DNA from: Terana coerulea
Taxonomy: Eukaryota > Basidiomycota > Agaricomycetes > Polyporales > Phanerochaetaceae
Reading direction: 5' to 3'
NCBI GenBank assembly: GCA_024811115.1
Contig: JAKOGH010000042.1
Span: 620,001-684,000, forward strand
Length of the DNA: 64,000 nt
The first letter of the stretch is position 1. Each line of letters opens with the position of its first letter. The position numbers and the translations under genes were made by a program. Below, piece after piece: positions 53,481 to 64,000 of this stretch. The notes beneath the pieces are model-generated. The model saw nothing but the letters and a program-made list of their open reading frames with translations. It searched no databases and was not told the DNA's origin.

Positions 53481-56084
53481 TCAGAATGCGAAGTAGGCTG
53501 CGTTCTTGCGACGCCCCAGAGCATACACGAGAATCTGGGCGACAAAAAGCCCAATGGTCACCCCAGAGGCGACTTGGATCATGCGCAGTCCGAGGTGGAA
53601 TGTATCCGAGTATTGCTCAGCGGCCGTTCGGTAGTTGGCTATGAGCCCTCCTCCATTACCAATGGCCGACTAAAACGCATGTCAGCCCGGCTCGGAGCGC
53701 AGCGCCAGCCACAGCTGTCAAAGCACTCACGGGAACGAGGAAGAGCACGCCCGTGATCATGGACGTGAACGCCGTGCCGCCGCCGAGGCGCGACCAGATG
53801 TTGCCGCAGAGGCCGATGACGACCGCGCCGAGCGTGGAGACGACGGAGATGTGGTCCGAGACGTACAGCGTCACGGCCTTCGTCGTCGCGTACGCGGCGC
53901 AGGAGAAGACGACCATCACGGGCAGCTGCACGCTGCGCACGCGCTGCAGGTTCGCGAGCGACGAGCACGTGGCGTAGAGCGGGACGAGGAAGAGCAGCGT
54001 CCACCACGGGAACGGCTGGCGCCACCACGGCCAGGCCGGGTCGCGGTAGCACCCTGCGTGCGCATTTTAGCCAAAACGACGTTTTGTCCAGTACCGAGAC
54101 CGTACCTTTCACGACGATCGGATTCGACGCCGTCGCGTCCAGAAACGTGAACATCCCGGCGAGGCTCTGCAGTTCTACAGACGTGTTGGTCGTGGAGAAG
54201 AGCCCGCGCAGGAACTGAGACTCCATGGCGGACGTCTGGCCGAGGTTGTGTCGGCCGTACTTGCTGATCGCCAGGTACAGATCCGAGCCAAAGCTGAGAC
54301 CGAAACCCTGCTCGGAAACGCCGGATGAGAGAAACACCTGAAAGAGCATACAAGTAATGACATACCAGAAATAGCGTGTAGATGAAAGCGTACACCATTC
54401 TCAGAGATCCGCACATGATATTGCGCGACGTTAGCTCGAGGGCGCTGACCACTATGAACACGGACCCGTGTATTAGTTCAGGATGGAGAGAGGAGATCTA
54501 GAGATACGCACAGATTGTAAATCCCGGTAGGATGAGTACGACCCCAGCGGATGATATGGCACTATAGCAGAAGTAGTTGCCCTGCAGCGTGCCCAAGAGC
54601 CTAGCTATAAAGGAGACGAATATCGAGACAGATATCCTGCAGTGAGAGATCAGTCAGTGTGTCCGAGGCCGCAGCAAGACTCGAGCTCACTCATAAACAT
54701 TCGCATACATCGCACTCCTGGTCGCGACGTTCAACCCTAAATACTGCAGGAGAGCAGCCCCAGCGCCGCTGATGAACATGTCCAAGAGCGAGCCGCCGAA
54801 CGCGGTGGTGCATATAATGGACGCGCATATGAAGGCGAATATACAGCGGATCCAGTTGGGGTAGATCGGCCGCGCCCTCAGCAGTCTTCGCAGACGATCC
54901 GTGGCTTCTCGGACGCCCACTTTGTCGTGGAGCACGTCCCGGTAGATGAGGTGGACGCGGTGCAGCGACGTGAGGGCTATGCGGCCGCCCGCCCGCACAA
55001 AACGGGTCTCAGAGATGACGGTGCCGCTGTCCATGAGGTTGGCGAGGATGAGGTTGGGCATGTGCACGAAGCTGACGTTGACTTGGAGGATGTCCGCCGC
55101 GGATTGCAGCTGCGATTCGAGTCGATGCGAGGGCGCGCCGAAGGCAAGCAACGTTTGGGCAAGAACGAGAATGAAATCCACCCGGTCGTCGTAAGCTAAG
55201 GAGGTTTTCTGTGTCAGTGTATTAGCAGACGGTAGTAGATCAAGTTTGCTCACGTTCCACATGCTCAAAAATCTCCCGACTCTGTCTCCTCAGGAGCAAT
55301 ACCCTTTCTTTATAGCTCTTCGCGGCTGGCGGAGGCGGAGCTTTCGTTGCTTCCACTGCCGAAGGATTCTGGGCCCCTCTGATTTCGGTACTACGGAGGG
55401 ATGCACGGCTGCTTGCCGCTCTGCTGAGATGAGGTCGGCTCACGTTTCCAGCGTCGCCGGGCGCGACCTTCTCAACTGGAAACCGGTCCTGAGAGTAGAA
55501 TAGCCGAGAGACACTTGGTCTTCGCATCTTGGGTTTCGGTGTTTCCTCCTCGGCCTCTCCAGGCTCGGATGGCACCGCGGTTGAGCGACGGCGCAGCAGT
55601 GCATTGTCATGCGCACCAGGTCGCAGGCGGGCGCCGCCGGAGGCGACAAAGGCGTCCCTTGAGCTGCCAGGTTTCGGGGTTGTGTCATCGTTGAAGGTGA
55701 CGGAGGAGCGTTTGCTGGTCGGCGTCGATTCGTCTTGCTCGAGTCCCTTGTGCATACCGCTGGGTGGAGGAAGGTCGTTCGAGCTTGCGAATCGCGAAAG
55801 TGAACGTGAGCGAGGCGGCTGGTTAGTAGCTGGAGGTGGAGATCCCTCGGGGCTGACAGGGAGCGGATCTCGTTTGCCAGCCGGAAGAGGTGGACCAGAT
55901 TGCGACGAATGACCAGGTTTGGTCAGCTTCCAGAGCAAGGTATATCCGGCTGAAGATAAGTCGTACTTCGATGCAAGGACAGGCTTTTTAGGCCTTGATC
56001 CTACGAGCCAAAAGCAACTGCTTAACTTTGTTCCGCTCTTCGAAAGCGTCTGCTCGATTGAGGTTACATGTCAACACCCGCCAT
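53481..56084 (-). CDS. ThrE/PRM10-family membrane protein
   Basis: Resembles budding yeast pheromone-regulated membrane protein Prm10 and bacterial threonine/serine exporter ThrE. The N-terminal half is Ser/Arg/Pro-rich and probably cytosolic (SRSLSRFASSNDLPPPSG, RRRSTAVPSEPGE). The conserved domain starts DDRVDFILVLAQTLLAFGAPSHRLE, continues VHMPNLILANLMDSG and FVRAGGRIALTSLHRVH, and is followed by about ten hydrophobic segments (WIRCIFAFICASIICTTAFGG; YALGRRKNAAYFAF at the end). A CNI/GLCGNIWSRLGGGTAF loop is conserved. The intron near 54331-54388 is best read as 58 nt, giving LFLGFGLSFGSDLY. The N-terminus is uncertain: exon 1 probably ends at VD before a 50-nt intron, with ATG at 56084 or in-frame 56264. 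The substrate is unknown. Confidence 0.8.
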
Positions 56085-56552
56085 AAAGATTCCACTTCTA
56101 CTCTTTTGAGGGAATTCAGTACGGCTAGTAGATGGTTGTGCTGAGCGTAGCTCTTTAGACTGTTTGCCTTGCGTTTCTTCCGTCGTCAACGTCGCAGGCA
56201 AGTGAGGGCGTCCAGGTTGAAACTCCGAGCCGGCCGACGCCGGAAGCACTAGCGAGCGCCACAAAGAAGAAGCTCAGAGAAGTTTGATCGCTTAGACGCC
56301 ACAAAGAGTACGCTACACCGTCCCCGTTTACGTTCCATTTATTGCAGTCAGCCACACGTGGGTAAGCTACACATATTCGAGGGTATACAGTTACATATAC
56401 AACGTGCGACAGGTGTTTTACAGGGAGTACAATGCAAGATGATTCGACAAGTCCTGGATCATGACGTGGAGCGTGGCGAGAGCGTGACGTACAACAACCG
56501 ATGAACAACATGCGTGACCAAGAATACAACAAGACTGAGGAAGTGGGTATAC
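56085..56552. other. spacer between methyltransferase 3' end and ThrE-like 5' end
   Basis: If the ThrE-like protein starts at 56264, the left part of this stretch is coding. Otherwise it is its promoter plus the 3' flank of the methyltransferase gene. Confidence 0.4.
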
Positions 56553-58881
56553 CTATGAAGCGAGCTTGACACCAACGAGTAAACGCATGGACCGACACGG
56601 AGTCTTCAGCTCCTCTAATTTTCCGGTATTCTGGGCGTCGATGATCGCATCTCGCAGCCGCTCCTGCTCCAGCCGCTCCGCCTTCGTGAGAGGGTCTCTC
56701 CGAGGCGCTACCCAACCGTTTTTGGACAGAGAATGCCAGAGAGATATCCGCACATGCATATCGCTGCACATTGCCGAGTAAGTACGCAGTAGCATATGTG
56801 GCAGCCAGACTCACTTTCTGTACTGATCAACAAGGGCATCGAATTTTTGTCGGACTGATCCCATGTTGATATCGTTCGTCTCCCACCCGTAAGGATACAA
56901 CCAGTCTTTGTCCTGGCCTATTTGGTCGAGGAGTTCTTCCCACATAGCCTCCTTCGTGGCAAGGACTATCCCAACAGCTCGCTGCAGATGCATGAACAAG
57001 CTGTGCTCATCTTCTCCAAGGGCGTCAGACAGCGGGAACAGTGCTACCGACGATGGCCCGCCTATGCGCGTTCCGTGCTCGTGCATATACGCCGTCGACT
57101 GCTGTTTCTTGCACGTGCAGTCGGCGCCGATGCTTGTAGCCATAGATACTGAGGATGCGGCTGTGGACACTGATGATGACCGTTGCATTGCCCGAGTTCT
57201 TCCCGGTGCAGGTCGGCCAAAGTCCGAGAAAGGGCTGGAGCCCGTGCTTGCCGAGGAGTCCGAGCCATCGGATAGCCTCCGATATGGCTCGACGGCGGAT
57301 AACGAACCTCTTCGGGACATTTGCAAGGGCGCAATCGGAGGCATGGGGAAGTTGATCACTGGTGGAGATTGGACATGTCCAAAGAAGGCCGAAAAAAGAC
57401 TCGGTAATATTGCTGGGATATGGTAAATCATGAGCTGTCATGTCAAGAACCAATGATTGATGCAGTGCACTCACAGCTCGGCGTAGAATTCACAAACCGG
57501 TTGTGGAACACCTTGTAGAACAGCTTTTCGAGAAGGGCATGGTCATGAGGGAGGTCCGTGGGACATGGCACCCTAACGATCGGCTTCTCCTCCAAGCCAT
57601 CATCGTCTGGATGACCTGTCCGTGGAAGCGGTGCATTTAATGGTGCCGTAAACCATCGTGGAATGACAGGAAAGATCGCGTCTAAGGCAGCAGGTAGGAA
57701 AGGTTCATGAGCCCAGCTCCATACGATTACAAAATCGGTGACGCGTACCTTCTTCGATGACCTCGACGGTCCCCCCAGGACGGAGCACTCGGAACACTTC
57801 CTGTTACGGATTGTCAGTAAAGTTCACAGGAGAATCGTCGGGGTTCGTACCGCATACACATTATGCCACTGAAATGAATGGTGATATAAATTCCCGTGTG
57901 ACATTTTCGCGCGGAATACCGCTTACTTTGTTTTCGGGTACTGCGAAGGCCAGGCCTTGTATGTGTACGTGGTCGAATTCATCGTCCTCGAAAGGAAGTC
58001 TTTGGCGAAGACTGATACCGAGGGTCAGTAAGCTATTCATTGCAGTCAATCATAGAAGCAGCTCACAAGTTCCCATGGACCCATTCTATCCGATCCGCAA
58101 CTGAATCGTCGACGGCAAACAGCGGTATTTGGACGTTGACGAGGTCATAGCCCACCTGCAAGCCCGTGAGCGCGTGCACAGGTATACGGAGAGCACGCAC
58201 TCACAAAGGTACAATCAGGCCATGCCTTCGCTGCGTCGATGACCCAGTCGCCGAGCTGTACAACGGTTGAGCACGTTGGAGGACGCCAGTGACAGCAACA
58301 GACGTACTCCAGTCCCCAGGTCCAGACAGCGTTGTGGTGTGTCGCCTTTGAAGTCGACGAAGCTCACAGAGCCTTTCAGGCGGTAAATGAACGAATGGTC
58401 TACGCAGGACCTACAAGCGCAATTAATTTGAGACTGCGTTCTTCTTCCTTCTTCGGATAAGGCGGGACGATAGGACTCACATCTCAAGCACCTCCCGATT
58501 GTATGAGAACGGATATGGCGCCTTGTCGCGGCCGTACGCATGAAGCTTTGAGCCGTGCTGCATTATCCACTTGTCTTCCTTCTTCCCCGACTTCTTGCGG
58601 TCGGGCGAAGGGGGCCATTGCTCGAGCTGTAGCTGGGGCGACCGGGGGAGCTGACGGTGTAGTAGGTGGTGGTCGACACCGGCATGAAGGAGGGAGAGGT
58701 GGAGGTGGAGGGCAGAGTGAGGGGATGGAGTGTGAGAGGAGGAACATATCAAGGAAATCAAAGGGTCGTCGGACGCCGTCAGACCGGGGAGACTTTCGTG
58801 CATGGACACGGAGCCTGGAGGCATCATTTCTATGCCAATGACTGCCTTTTCCGGACACACCTCATCCTCTCCATCGCACAT
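56553..58881 (-). CDS. class I SAM-dependent methyltransferase with Ser-rich C-terminal region
   Basis: The Rossmann core shows motif I LDLGTGLGDWVIDAAKAWP, motif II FVGYDLVNVQ, an acidic motif after WVHGNFL, DEFDHVHIQGLAFAVPENKW, and RVLRPGGTVEVIEED. Preceding it are KWIMQHGSKLHAYGRDKAPYP and VDHSFIYRLKGSVSFVDFKG. A long C-terminal extension contains Ser-rich low complexity (SDGSDSSASTGSSPFSDFG) and a helical end with EAMWEELLDQIG and ERLEQERLRDAIIDAQ. An 18-nt exon (57851-57868, WHNVYA) lies in the core. Such proteins occur widely in basidiomycetes; the substrate is unknown. The first exon is Pro/Ser-rich with two open frames, so the ATG at 58881 is tentative. It is divergent from GNL1 with only about 150 bp between start codons. 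Confidence 0.78.
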
Positions 58882-59031
58882 GGCACCCAGACGCCCATAA
58901 ACGTTAACATTAGTTCCCCGGCCCCGACGCTGGAACGCAAAGCGACCTCCGAGTCATGGCCATCTCTACTTCTCTCTGCTGGGCTATTCACCCCCGTCCT
59001 CCTCACCCAGACACCCAAACACTCCTCAGCC

Positions 59032-61313
59032 ATGGCCCGACGGATCCCGATATCCCACAAGAAGCGGCAAGAAAGGAATCAAGCCAAAAAGGCCATCAAG
59101 CGCGGAGACGTCGAGCCCCCACCGCCCGTGTCAAAGAAAAATCCTGGCAAGCTCAAGGGCAAGCCACCTGCGCAGCCTAGGGACAACTCGACCATAAATG
59201 CCGCTCGTAAACTTCAGTCCTCTTTTATCAAACTCCCCAGTTCTTTCCTGGCAGAGACGAAACGTCTGGCGGCTGCCCTGCCGCTGCGACGTCCCATTCC
59301 ATCGGAAGCCGCCTCGTGGACAGATGCGTTCCCTTCCGCGTCCAGCGACGAAGATAACGGTACGGAAACGCAGCTGACGTGCCCTAAGAGGCCCAAATGG
59401 CGCTACGAAATGTCCAAGAAAGAACTGGAGAACAACGAGGAGGGTCTCTTCAAGAAATGGATTGACCAGACAGACGCTGTCGTCGGTGCATGGTGCGATC
59501 CCAGCATTCCTACCGCAGAGGGGAACACAGAAACTGCCGAGCCTGAGACCATGCCTCGCGCGCCGACCACGTTCGAGAGGAACCTTGAAGTCTGGAGACA
59601 GCTGTACGTGCGTCGGTCGTCGGAGGAATCGCATCACTCTAACGGAGTCTCATCCCGCTCATGCTATAGATGGCGAGTGACGGAAATATCTCAGATCATC
59701 CTCATTCTCCTGGACTCACGCTGTCCCCTCCTGCACCACCCGCCATCTCTCGTCTCATACCTGTCATCGCCTCATCTCGCCCAGAAGCGGGTGATACTGG
59801 TCCTCACCAAGGTCGACATCACGGGCCCAGCGCGCGCCGACGCGTGGGCCCAGTACTTCAGGGCGAGATACCCGCACCTCCGGGTTGTGCAGGTGGAGTC
59901 CTTCGCTCCCAGCGGGAGCTCCGAGCACCGGAATGTGCACGAACCCCACCTCCCGTCCGCGTTCCGCCAGACGCTTGTCGACGCGCTCAGGGACACGCAC
60001 GCCGAGCTGCTGGAGCCTCCCGAGAAGACTAGAGAGTCCCCCGAGAAAGCCGCGGCGTGGCGGCCGCCCGTGAAGAGAGAGGTGAACTGGGACGATGTCT
60101 TACACGCGCGTGGAGGCCAGGTCGGGTCTGTCGTGGGCGGCGCGACTGCTCCTAGACCCGTGGGCGCCGACCCTGACAAGTCTGCGGATGGATCGGAGCA
60201 GGACCATCCCGACAAGATCGATACTGAAGCAGAGCCAGATTTCTTGACCATTGGACTCATAGGTAGGTTTCAGACACTATATGCTTGTGCGTCGTACATA
60301 ACAATTATCAATTAATCCCAGGCCAGCCCAACGTCGGAAAGTCCTCTCTGCTCAATGCACTATTCGGCATACAGAAAGTCAGAGCATCTAAACAACCAGG
60401 CAAAGTAATATCTCTGTCATTGTGAATCTTTCGTACAATTAATTGTGCCCTAGACGAAGCATTTTCAGACGCTATTCTGGACACCAGAGGTTCGGCTGGT
60501 CGACTGTCCCGGACTGGTTATGCCAAACTTCGTGCCAATGGAAACGCAGGTACGCACATTCAGTCGTGCAGTGTCCAATCACACAGTAAAACTCCCTGAA
60601 AATAGGTCCTAAGCGGCATCTTACCAATATCGCGCGTCTCAGCAGTGCCGCTATGCATCTACCACGCCGCACAACTCCTTCCGCTTGAGCGCGTCCTTGG
60701 TCTGACGCATCCCGCACTTGCAGAAGCCGCCGAGGAGGCCAAGGAGGACAAACGGACGTGGCGAACGCCTCGTGCGCCACAAGAGCCGCAGGCCAAGAGC
60801 CCGCACTGGACGACGCTGGACATCCTCACCGCTTTCGCCCTCAAGAGGGGCTGGTTCACCGCCCGGGCCGGCCGGCCTGACATGAGCAGGGCAGGGAACG
60901 CGAGTACGTGGACTTGCAGGCTTACAGCGTGTATTGCCATCTGACAGGTGTGATGCCCAGTCCTGCGTATGCTGGCAGAGGGAAAGATACGCTGGGCGTT
61001 CTGGCCGCCGGGTACACCCCTCGACACCATGGTGGCGGACCAGGGCGAAGACACGGGGATCTGGCTGCCTCACGGCACGGAGGAAGACTTTGACTTCTCG
61101 CACAGCGACCGTGACGTGCCCCTGAAGGCGGACTCGCCAGAACAGAGCGAGGATAGCGATGAGGATGAGGATGAGGATGATGAGGATGATTTGGAGGAAG
61201 AGCAGAATATCATATCCGCTATAAGGAGCCAGTTCGCCGTGCTCCATCTCGACAGCGACGACGACGATGAGGAGGAAGATGGTAGTGTTGTCGACGAGGA
61301 ACATTCCACTTAG
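59032..61313 (+). CDS. GNL1: GNL1-type circularly permuted GTPase (MMR1/HSR1 family)
   Basis: A predicted nucleolar or cytoplasmic GTPase related to GNL1. A basic N-terminus (MARRIPISHKKRQERNQAKK) is followed by FERNLEVWRQLWRVTEISQI, DSRCPLLHHP, G4 VLTKVD (about 59,810), a long insert with charged low complexity (59.9-60.24 kb), then G1 GQPNVGKSSLLN (about 60,325), TKHFQT, G3 DCPGLVMP (about 60,500) and ILPISR. The protein ends in a strongly acidic tail (DSDEDEDEDDEDDLEEEQ and DDDDEEEDGS). About 680 residues. Open sequence upstream of the ATG at 59032 has no conserved content, and this ATG gives the usual basic start. No frame defects were seen. GNL1's precise role in ribosome assembly is not settled. 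Confidence 0.88.
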
Positions 61314-61808
61314 ACACGACAAACATGTATTGCAATAGGACAATCAATCGGGTATCACTCACCAATGCATCGCATCAAGCTAATACAGGGGTATGGCTGA
61401 AACAAAATCTCGAATATGCACAGTGAAACAACAAGATGACATAGCGCAAGCATTAAGGCGGGATTATGGATCGACCAGCGGATGACGGTATCGGATGCAT
61501 AGGGACGAATGAAGGGAGGATGGTTGAAAATCAATATTCATAAGAATCCAAGTGAAGACAAATACGAGGTGGGCAGTTGGAGGTAAAGAAAGCCGGACTG
61601 CATCATCCAGCAGCAAGGGGAGACTGCTGAACGCCGGGGACAATGACAGCCCGTGGTATACAGAAGAGGTCTCTCTCGCTCGTAGCAACATCGTTCTGGT
61701 CCCGGGAAGAAATCCATCGCAAACACATGAGGCGGCGGTAGCACGCCCCTACGGTCCACTGCCTGAGTGCACAGACGCAGTTCTACCGCCGTCAACTGGG
61801 CCGCTCGC
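61314..61808. other. convergent 3' flanks
   Basis: Spacer between GNL1 (+) and the membrane protein gene (-). No gene was seen. Confidence 0.45.
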
Positions 61809-62978
61809 CTAGTACCGAGTTCCGTTGTAGCCGTTGTTGTACCCCTCGTAGCCCTGGTTCATGCTGGGACCACGGTTGAGCTGCGCCATCTGGGGGCCAG
61901 GGCTCGGGCCGCGCGCGAGGTCGGCGTAGCCGCCGACGGGGGCGAGGTTCGCGCCCGCGGTGAAGTCGTGGTCGGGGATGGGCTGCAGGGTCGTGGTGCC
62001 CGCGGTGCCGTAGCCGTGGTTCGCGCCGTGGCCCGCGAAGTTCTCGTCGCTGTGGCCGGAGGAGTGGAAGGAGCCGTGCGAGGCGGTCGAGGCGACGCGG
62101 TTCAGGCCCGGGATGCCATCGGCGGGACCGGCGGGCTGCCAGTCGATGGGCGTCATGCGGTCTTCGAAGTTGGAGGAGGCCTTGAACTTCCACTTGCGGA
62201 TGATGGTCCAGCCGATGGCAACGGCGGCAACGCAGGAAGCAATCACGATGATGACGGTGAGGGCAGTCTTCGGGGTCGATGTGGTCGCTGCAGACGAAGC
62301 CGTAGCACCACCGGTTGAGGCAGCAGCAGTGTTGCTGCTGGTGACCGTCTGGGTGACCCGGTGAGTAGACTTCGAGGCAGAGTCGCCATCTGTGTTGTCG
62401 TTGCTCGAGTCGGGTGCAGCGGTAGCACTGGGTTGTGCCGGAGGTCTCGGGTGCCTGCGACGTCGCGCTCGGCTGGGATGCGCTCGCCGACGACGACGAA
62501 GCAGAAGAGCTTGCAGCCGAGGACGATGCGGAGCTGCTTGCGGACGACGACGACGCGGAGGAGGCAGCGGAGGAAGCGGAACTCTGTGTGTATATTTAGT
62601 AAATTGAATTGATGGTGCCTGCCCTTGTTGAACGTACCGATGCAACTGACGACGTCGCAGAGCTCGCGCTCGAGGATGCGCTCGAACTCGCAGCGGAGGA
62701 GCTCTGGCTCGCCGAGGTGGACGAGGCAGAGGTGGAGGAAGCTTCGCTTGCCACTGAGCTGCTGGAGAACGAAGGCGGGTCTCCGGCAGCGCCGTTCGTG
62801 CCCAAGTTGGTCAGGCCGGCCTGGGGAATACGCTTTTGAGCATACGGTTGAGGTTGACATGGTCGCGGGCGACTTGGTGGTTGACGGTGTCTGCTTGAGC
62901 GACAGTGGCGAGGGCGAGGGCAAGGGCGAGGTAACAAAAGAGCGTGAGGGAAACCTTTCTAGGCTTGGAGATGAACAT
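61809..62978 (-). CDS. Ser/Ala-rich single-pass membrane protein
   Basis: Signal peptide (KVSLTLFCYLALALALATVAQA), a short mature N-terminus, then a long Ser/Ala-rich stretch likely to be O-glycosylated, a single transmembrane helix (TALTVIIVIASCVAAVAIGW) followed by basic IIRKWKFK, and a cytosolic Gly/Asn/Pro-rich tail ending GYNGTRY. The layout recalls fungal wall-stress or mucin-like surface proteins, but no Cys-rich WSC domain is seen, so the function is unknown. Two frame defects: a missing base in TTTT 62834-62837 (plus strand), which separates the signal-peptide exon from KRIPQAGLTN, and an extra base near 62440-62450 before SATAAPDSSND. About 360 residues once these are discounted. 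Confidence 0.7.
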
Positions 62979-63663
62979 GGTGGTGTGCGTGAAGGACGAA
63001 GGGCTCTGCGAAAGCGGTGACGACGGTTAGCCTGAGTACGGTGCGAGCAGCGTGCACGAGTGGGGTTGAACGGTTCTGAAGAGCAAACGAGGGCCGGCCA
63101 GGTGAAAGCGAACCTCACTTGGAGGGATGCGGGGGAAAGCAAGACTCACAGGAGGGTGGGGTCAGAACAGCGAGCCCTGGTTTGTGTCGAACGTTTTGAG
63201 AGAACCGTGGGGACAAAGGATGGTGGACAAAAACGAATGGACACAGTTTGACTGCAGGGATCGATGCAGAAGAGAGGAGGCGGTCGCGGAAGATGTTCAA
63301 GAAACCAAGGCAACAACAGCCCGGTCACCATCATTTCGCACTGCCGTCATCGGTAGACGCCCATATGTTCGCCTTTGTCCCTCCCTACCGTCCGAGAGGC
63401 GCACCTCCCAACGAAGAAGCACTCCTCTTACGCACACAAGGGTATATCCTCAGGGTAGGTAGGTATGTATTACGCGTAGGCATTATCCGTAGAATACTTT
63501 GAAAACGGAGCCCGCGCAGCGAGAAAACTGAATGAAGAGAGAAAGCCAGTGGGAATAATGACATCGGAGGAGTCGTGAAAAGTCCATCATCACCAGTGAA
63601 TGTCCGAAAACTAAAAAAATCCTATTCATCTGTCCATCTGTAGCTGTCTCTTTGACACACATC
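62979..63663. other. intergenic region, no gene seen
   Basis: Upstream flank of the membrane protein gene and 3' flank of the partial gene at the right edge. The open frames look spurious. Confidence 0.45.
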
Positions 63664-64000
63664 TTAGTTGTGACTGGTCAGGGTCCACGAATCGAGGTTG
63701 ACGGAGGACGGTGTCACGAAGTCGCTAGACGACATGCCAGACCACTGGGGGTTGAAGAGCACTTGCAGATTGTAGGTGCCGGCGTCGAGGCTGATGGTGA
63801 GAACAGACACGCTCGGGTTGGGCGAGTCCACTGCGCCGGAGGGGAAGCGCAGGGTCAGTCGAGAAACGCACAGCATCCATCTTCGCAAAGGTCGCGCCCG
63901 AGCTGGGGCTCAGAATTTGCACCTTCGTGGTCTGGTCACCAATCGTGAGCGTGGCAGAGGTTCCGCCGTTGTCGACGCTTATAGTAGCGTTGGTGTGCAT
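63664..64000 (-). CDS. C-terminal end of an unidentified enzyme-like protein (partial)
   Basis: Only the last about 110 codons lie in the window; the gene continues to the right. The sequence is beta-rich: SVDNGGTSATLTIGDQTTKV, ILSPSSGATF, NPSVSVLTISLDAGTYNL and VLFNPQW, ending LDSWTLTSHN. It resembles the C-terminal beta-sandwich of fungal polysaccharide lyases such as heparinase II/III-like proteins, but that is a weak guess from memory of similar sequence. One extra base in GGGG 63841-63844 (plus strand) separates the two open parts. Confidence 0.5.

Noticed and set aside
54331..54388. 28-nt intron in the ThrE/PRM10-like gene
   Set aside because: A downstream acceptor gives a normal 58-nt intron and restores the conserved LGFGLSFGSDLY motif.
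58666..59031. Upstream extension of GNL1 as an in-frame N-terminus
   Set aside because: It overlaps the first exon of the opposite methyltransferase gene and has no conserved content; the basic MARRIPISHKK start fits the family.

Overview
The window reads as nuclear DNA of a basidiomycete fungus, most likely an Agaricomycete (wood-rot type). Nearly all genes are cut by many 50-60 nt GT-AG introns. The gene set is fungal: an endoglucanase with CBM1 and GH5 domains, a PRM10/ThrE-type membrane protein, a Tea1-like kelch protein, an FHA (Chk2-type) kinase and a broken ribonuclease of the Pleurotus Po1/RNase T1 type. There are no operons, ribosome binding sites, CRISPR arrays or recognisable transposons. 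Exon joins below were worked out by hand from splice signals and reading frame.

Layout. 0.3-9.0 kb: an unknown tail-membrane protein (-), an RNase T1-family pseudogene (+), splicing factor SF3A2 (-) and the rRNA-processing scaffold Rrp5 (+). 9.2-19.7 kb: a Tea1-like kelch/coiled-coil polarity protein (-), a bacterial-type lipase (+) and S-formylglutathione hydrolase (+). 19.9-29.2 kb: an FHA-domain Chk2-like kinase (-), the 60S export GTPase Lsg1 (-), a CBM1-GH5 endoglucanase (-) and an LYR-motif mitochondrial-type protein (+). 29.3-44.0 kb: exocyst subunit Sec8 (-), a lipid-droplet-type hydrolase (+), a PHD/chromodomain SNF2 remodeller (+) and a degenerate RNase III/dsRBD protein (+). 44.4-53.3 kb: a GH20 hexosaminidase with a C-terminal laminin-G-like domain (-) and a Rad5/HLTF-type RING helicase (+). 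53.5-64 kb: a PRM10/ThrE-like transporter (-), a SAM methyltransferase (-), a GNL1-type GTPase (+), a Ser-rich single-pass membrane protein (-) and the 3' end of an unidentified gene (-).

The genes are mainly housekeeping: ribosome biogenesis (RRP5, LSG1, perhaps GNL1), splicing, secretion and polarity (SEC8, Tea1-like), and chromatin and DNA repair (remodeller, Rad5-like, FHA kinase). Among them sit secreted or lytic enzymes (endoglucanase, hexosaminidase, lipase). I found no coherent new multi-gene system.

Three patterns stand out. (1) About 22 single-base frameshifts, mostly in short homopolymers, break nine otherwise well-conserved genes, several of them essential in yeast; assembly indels are the simplest explanation. 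(2) Five internal microexons of 6-11 nt are needed to rebuild conserved motifs, two of them inside catalytic motifs. (3) The RNase gene is broken by two base substitutions, which indel errors do not explain, so it looks like a true pseudogene.
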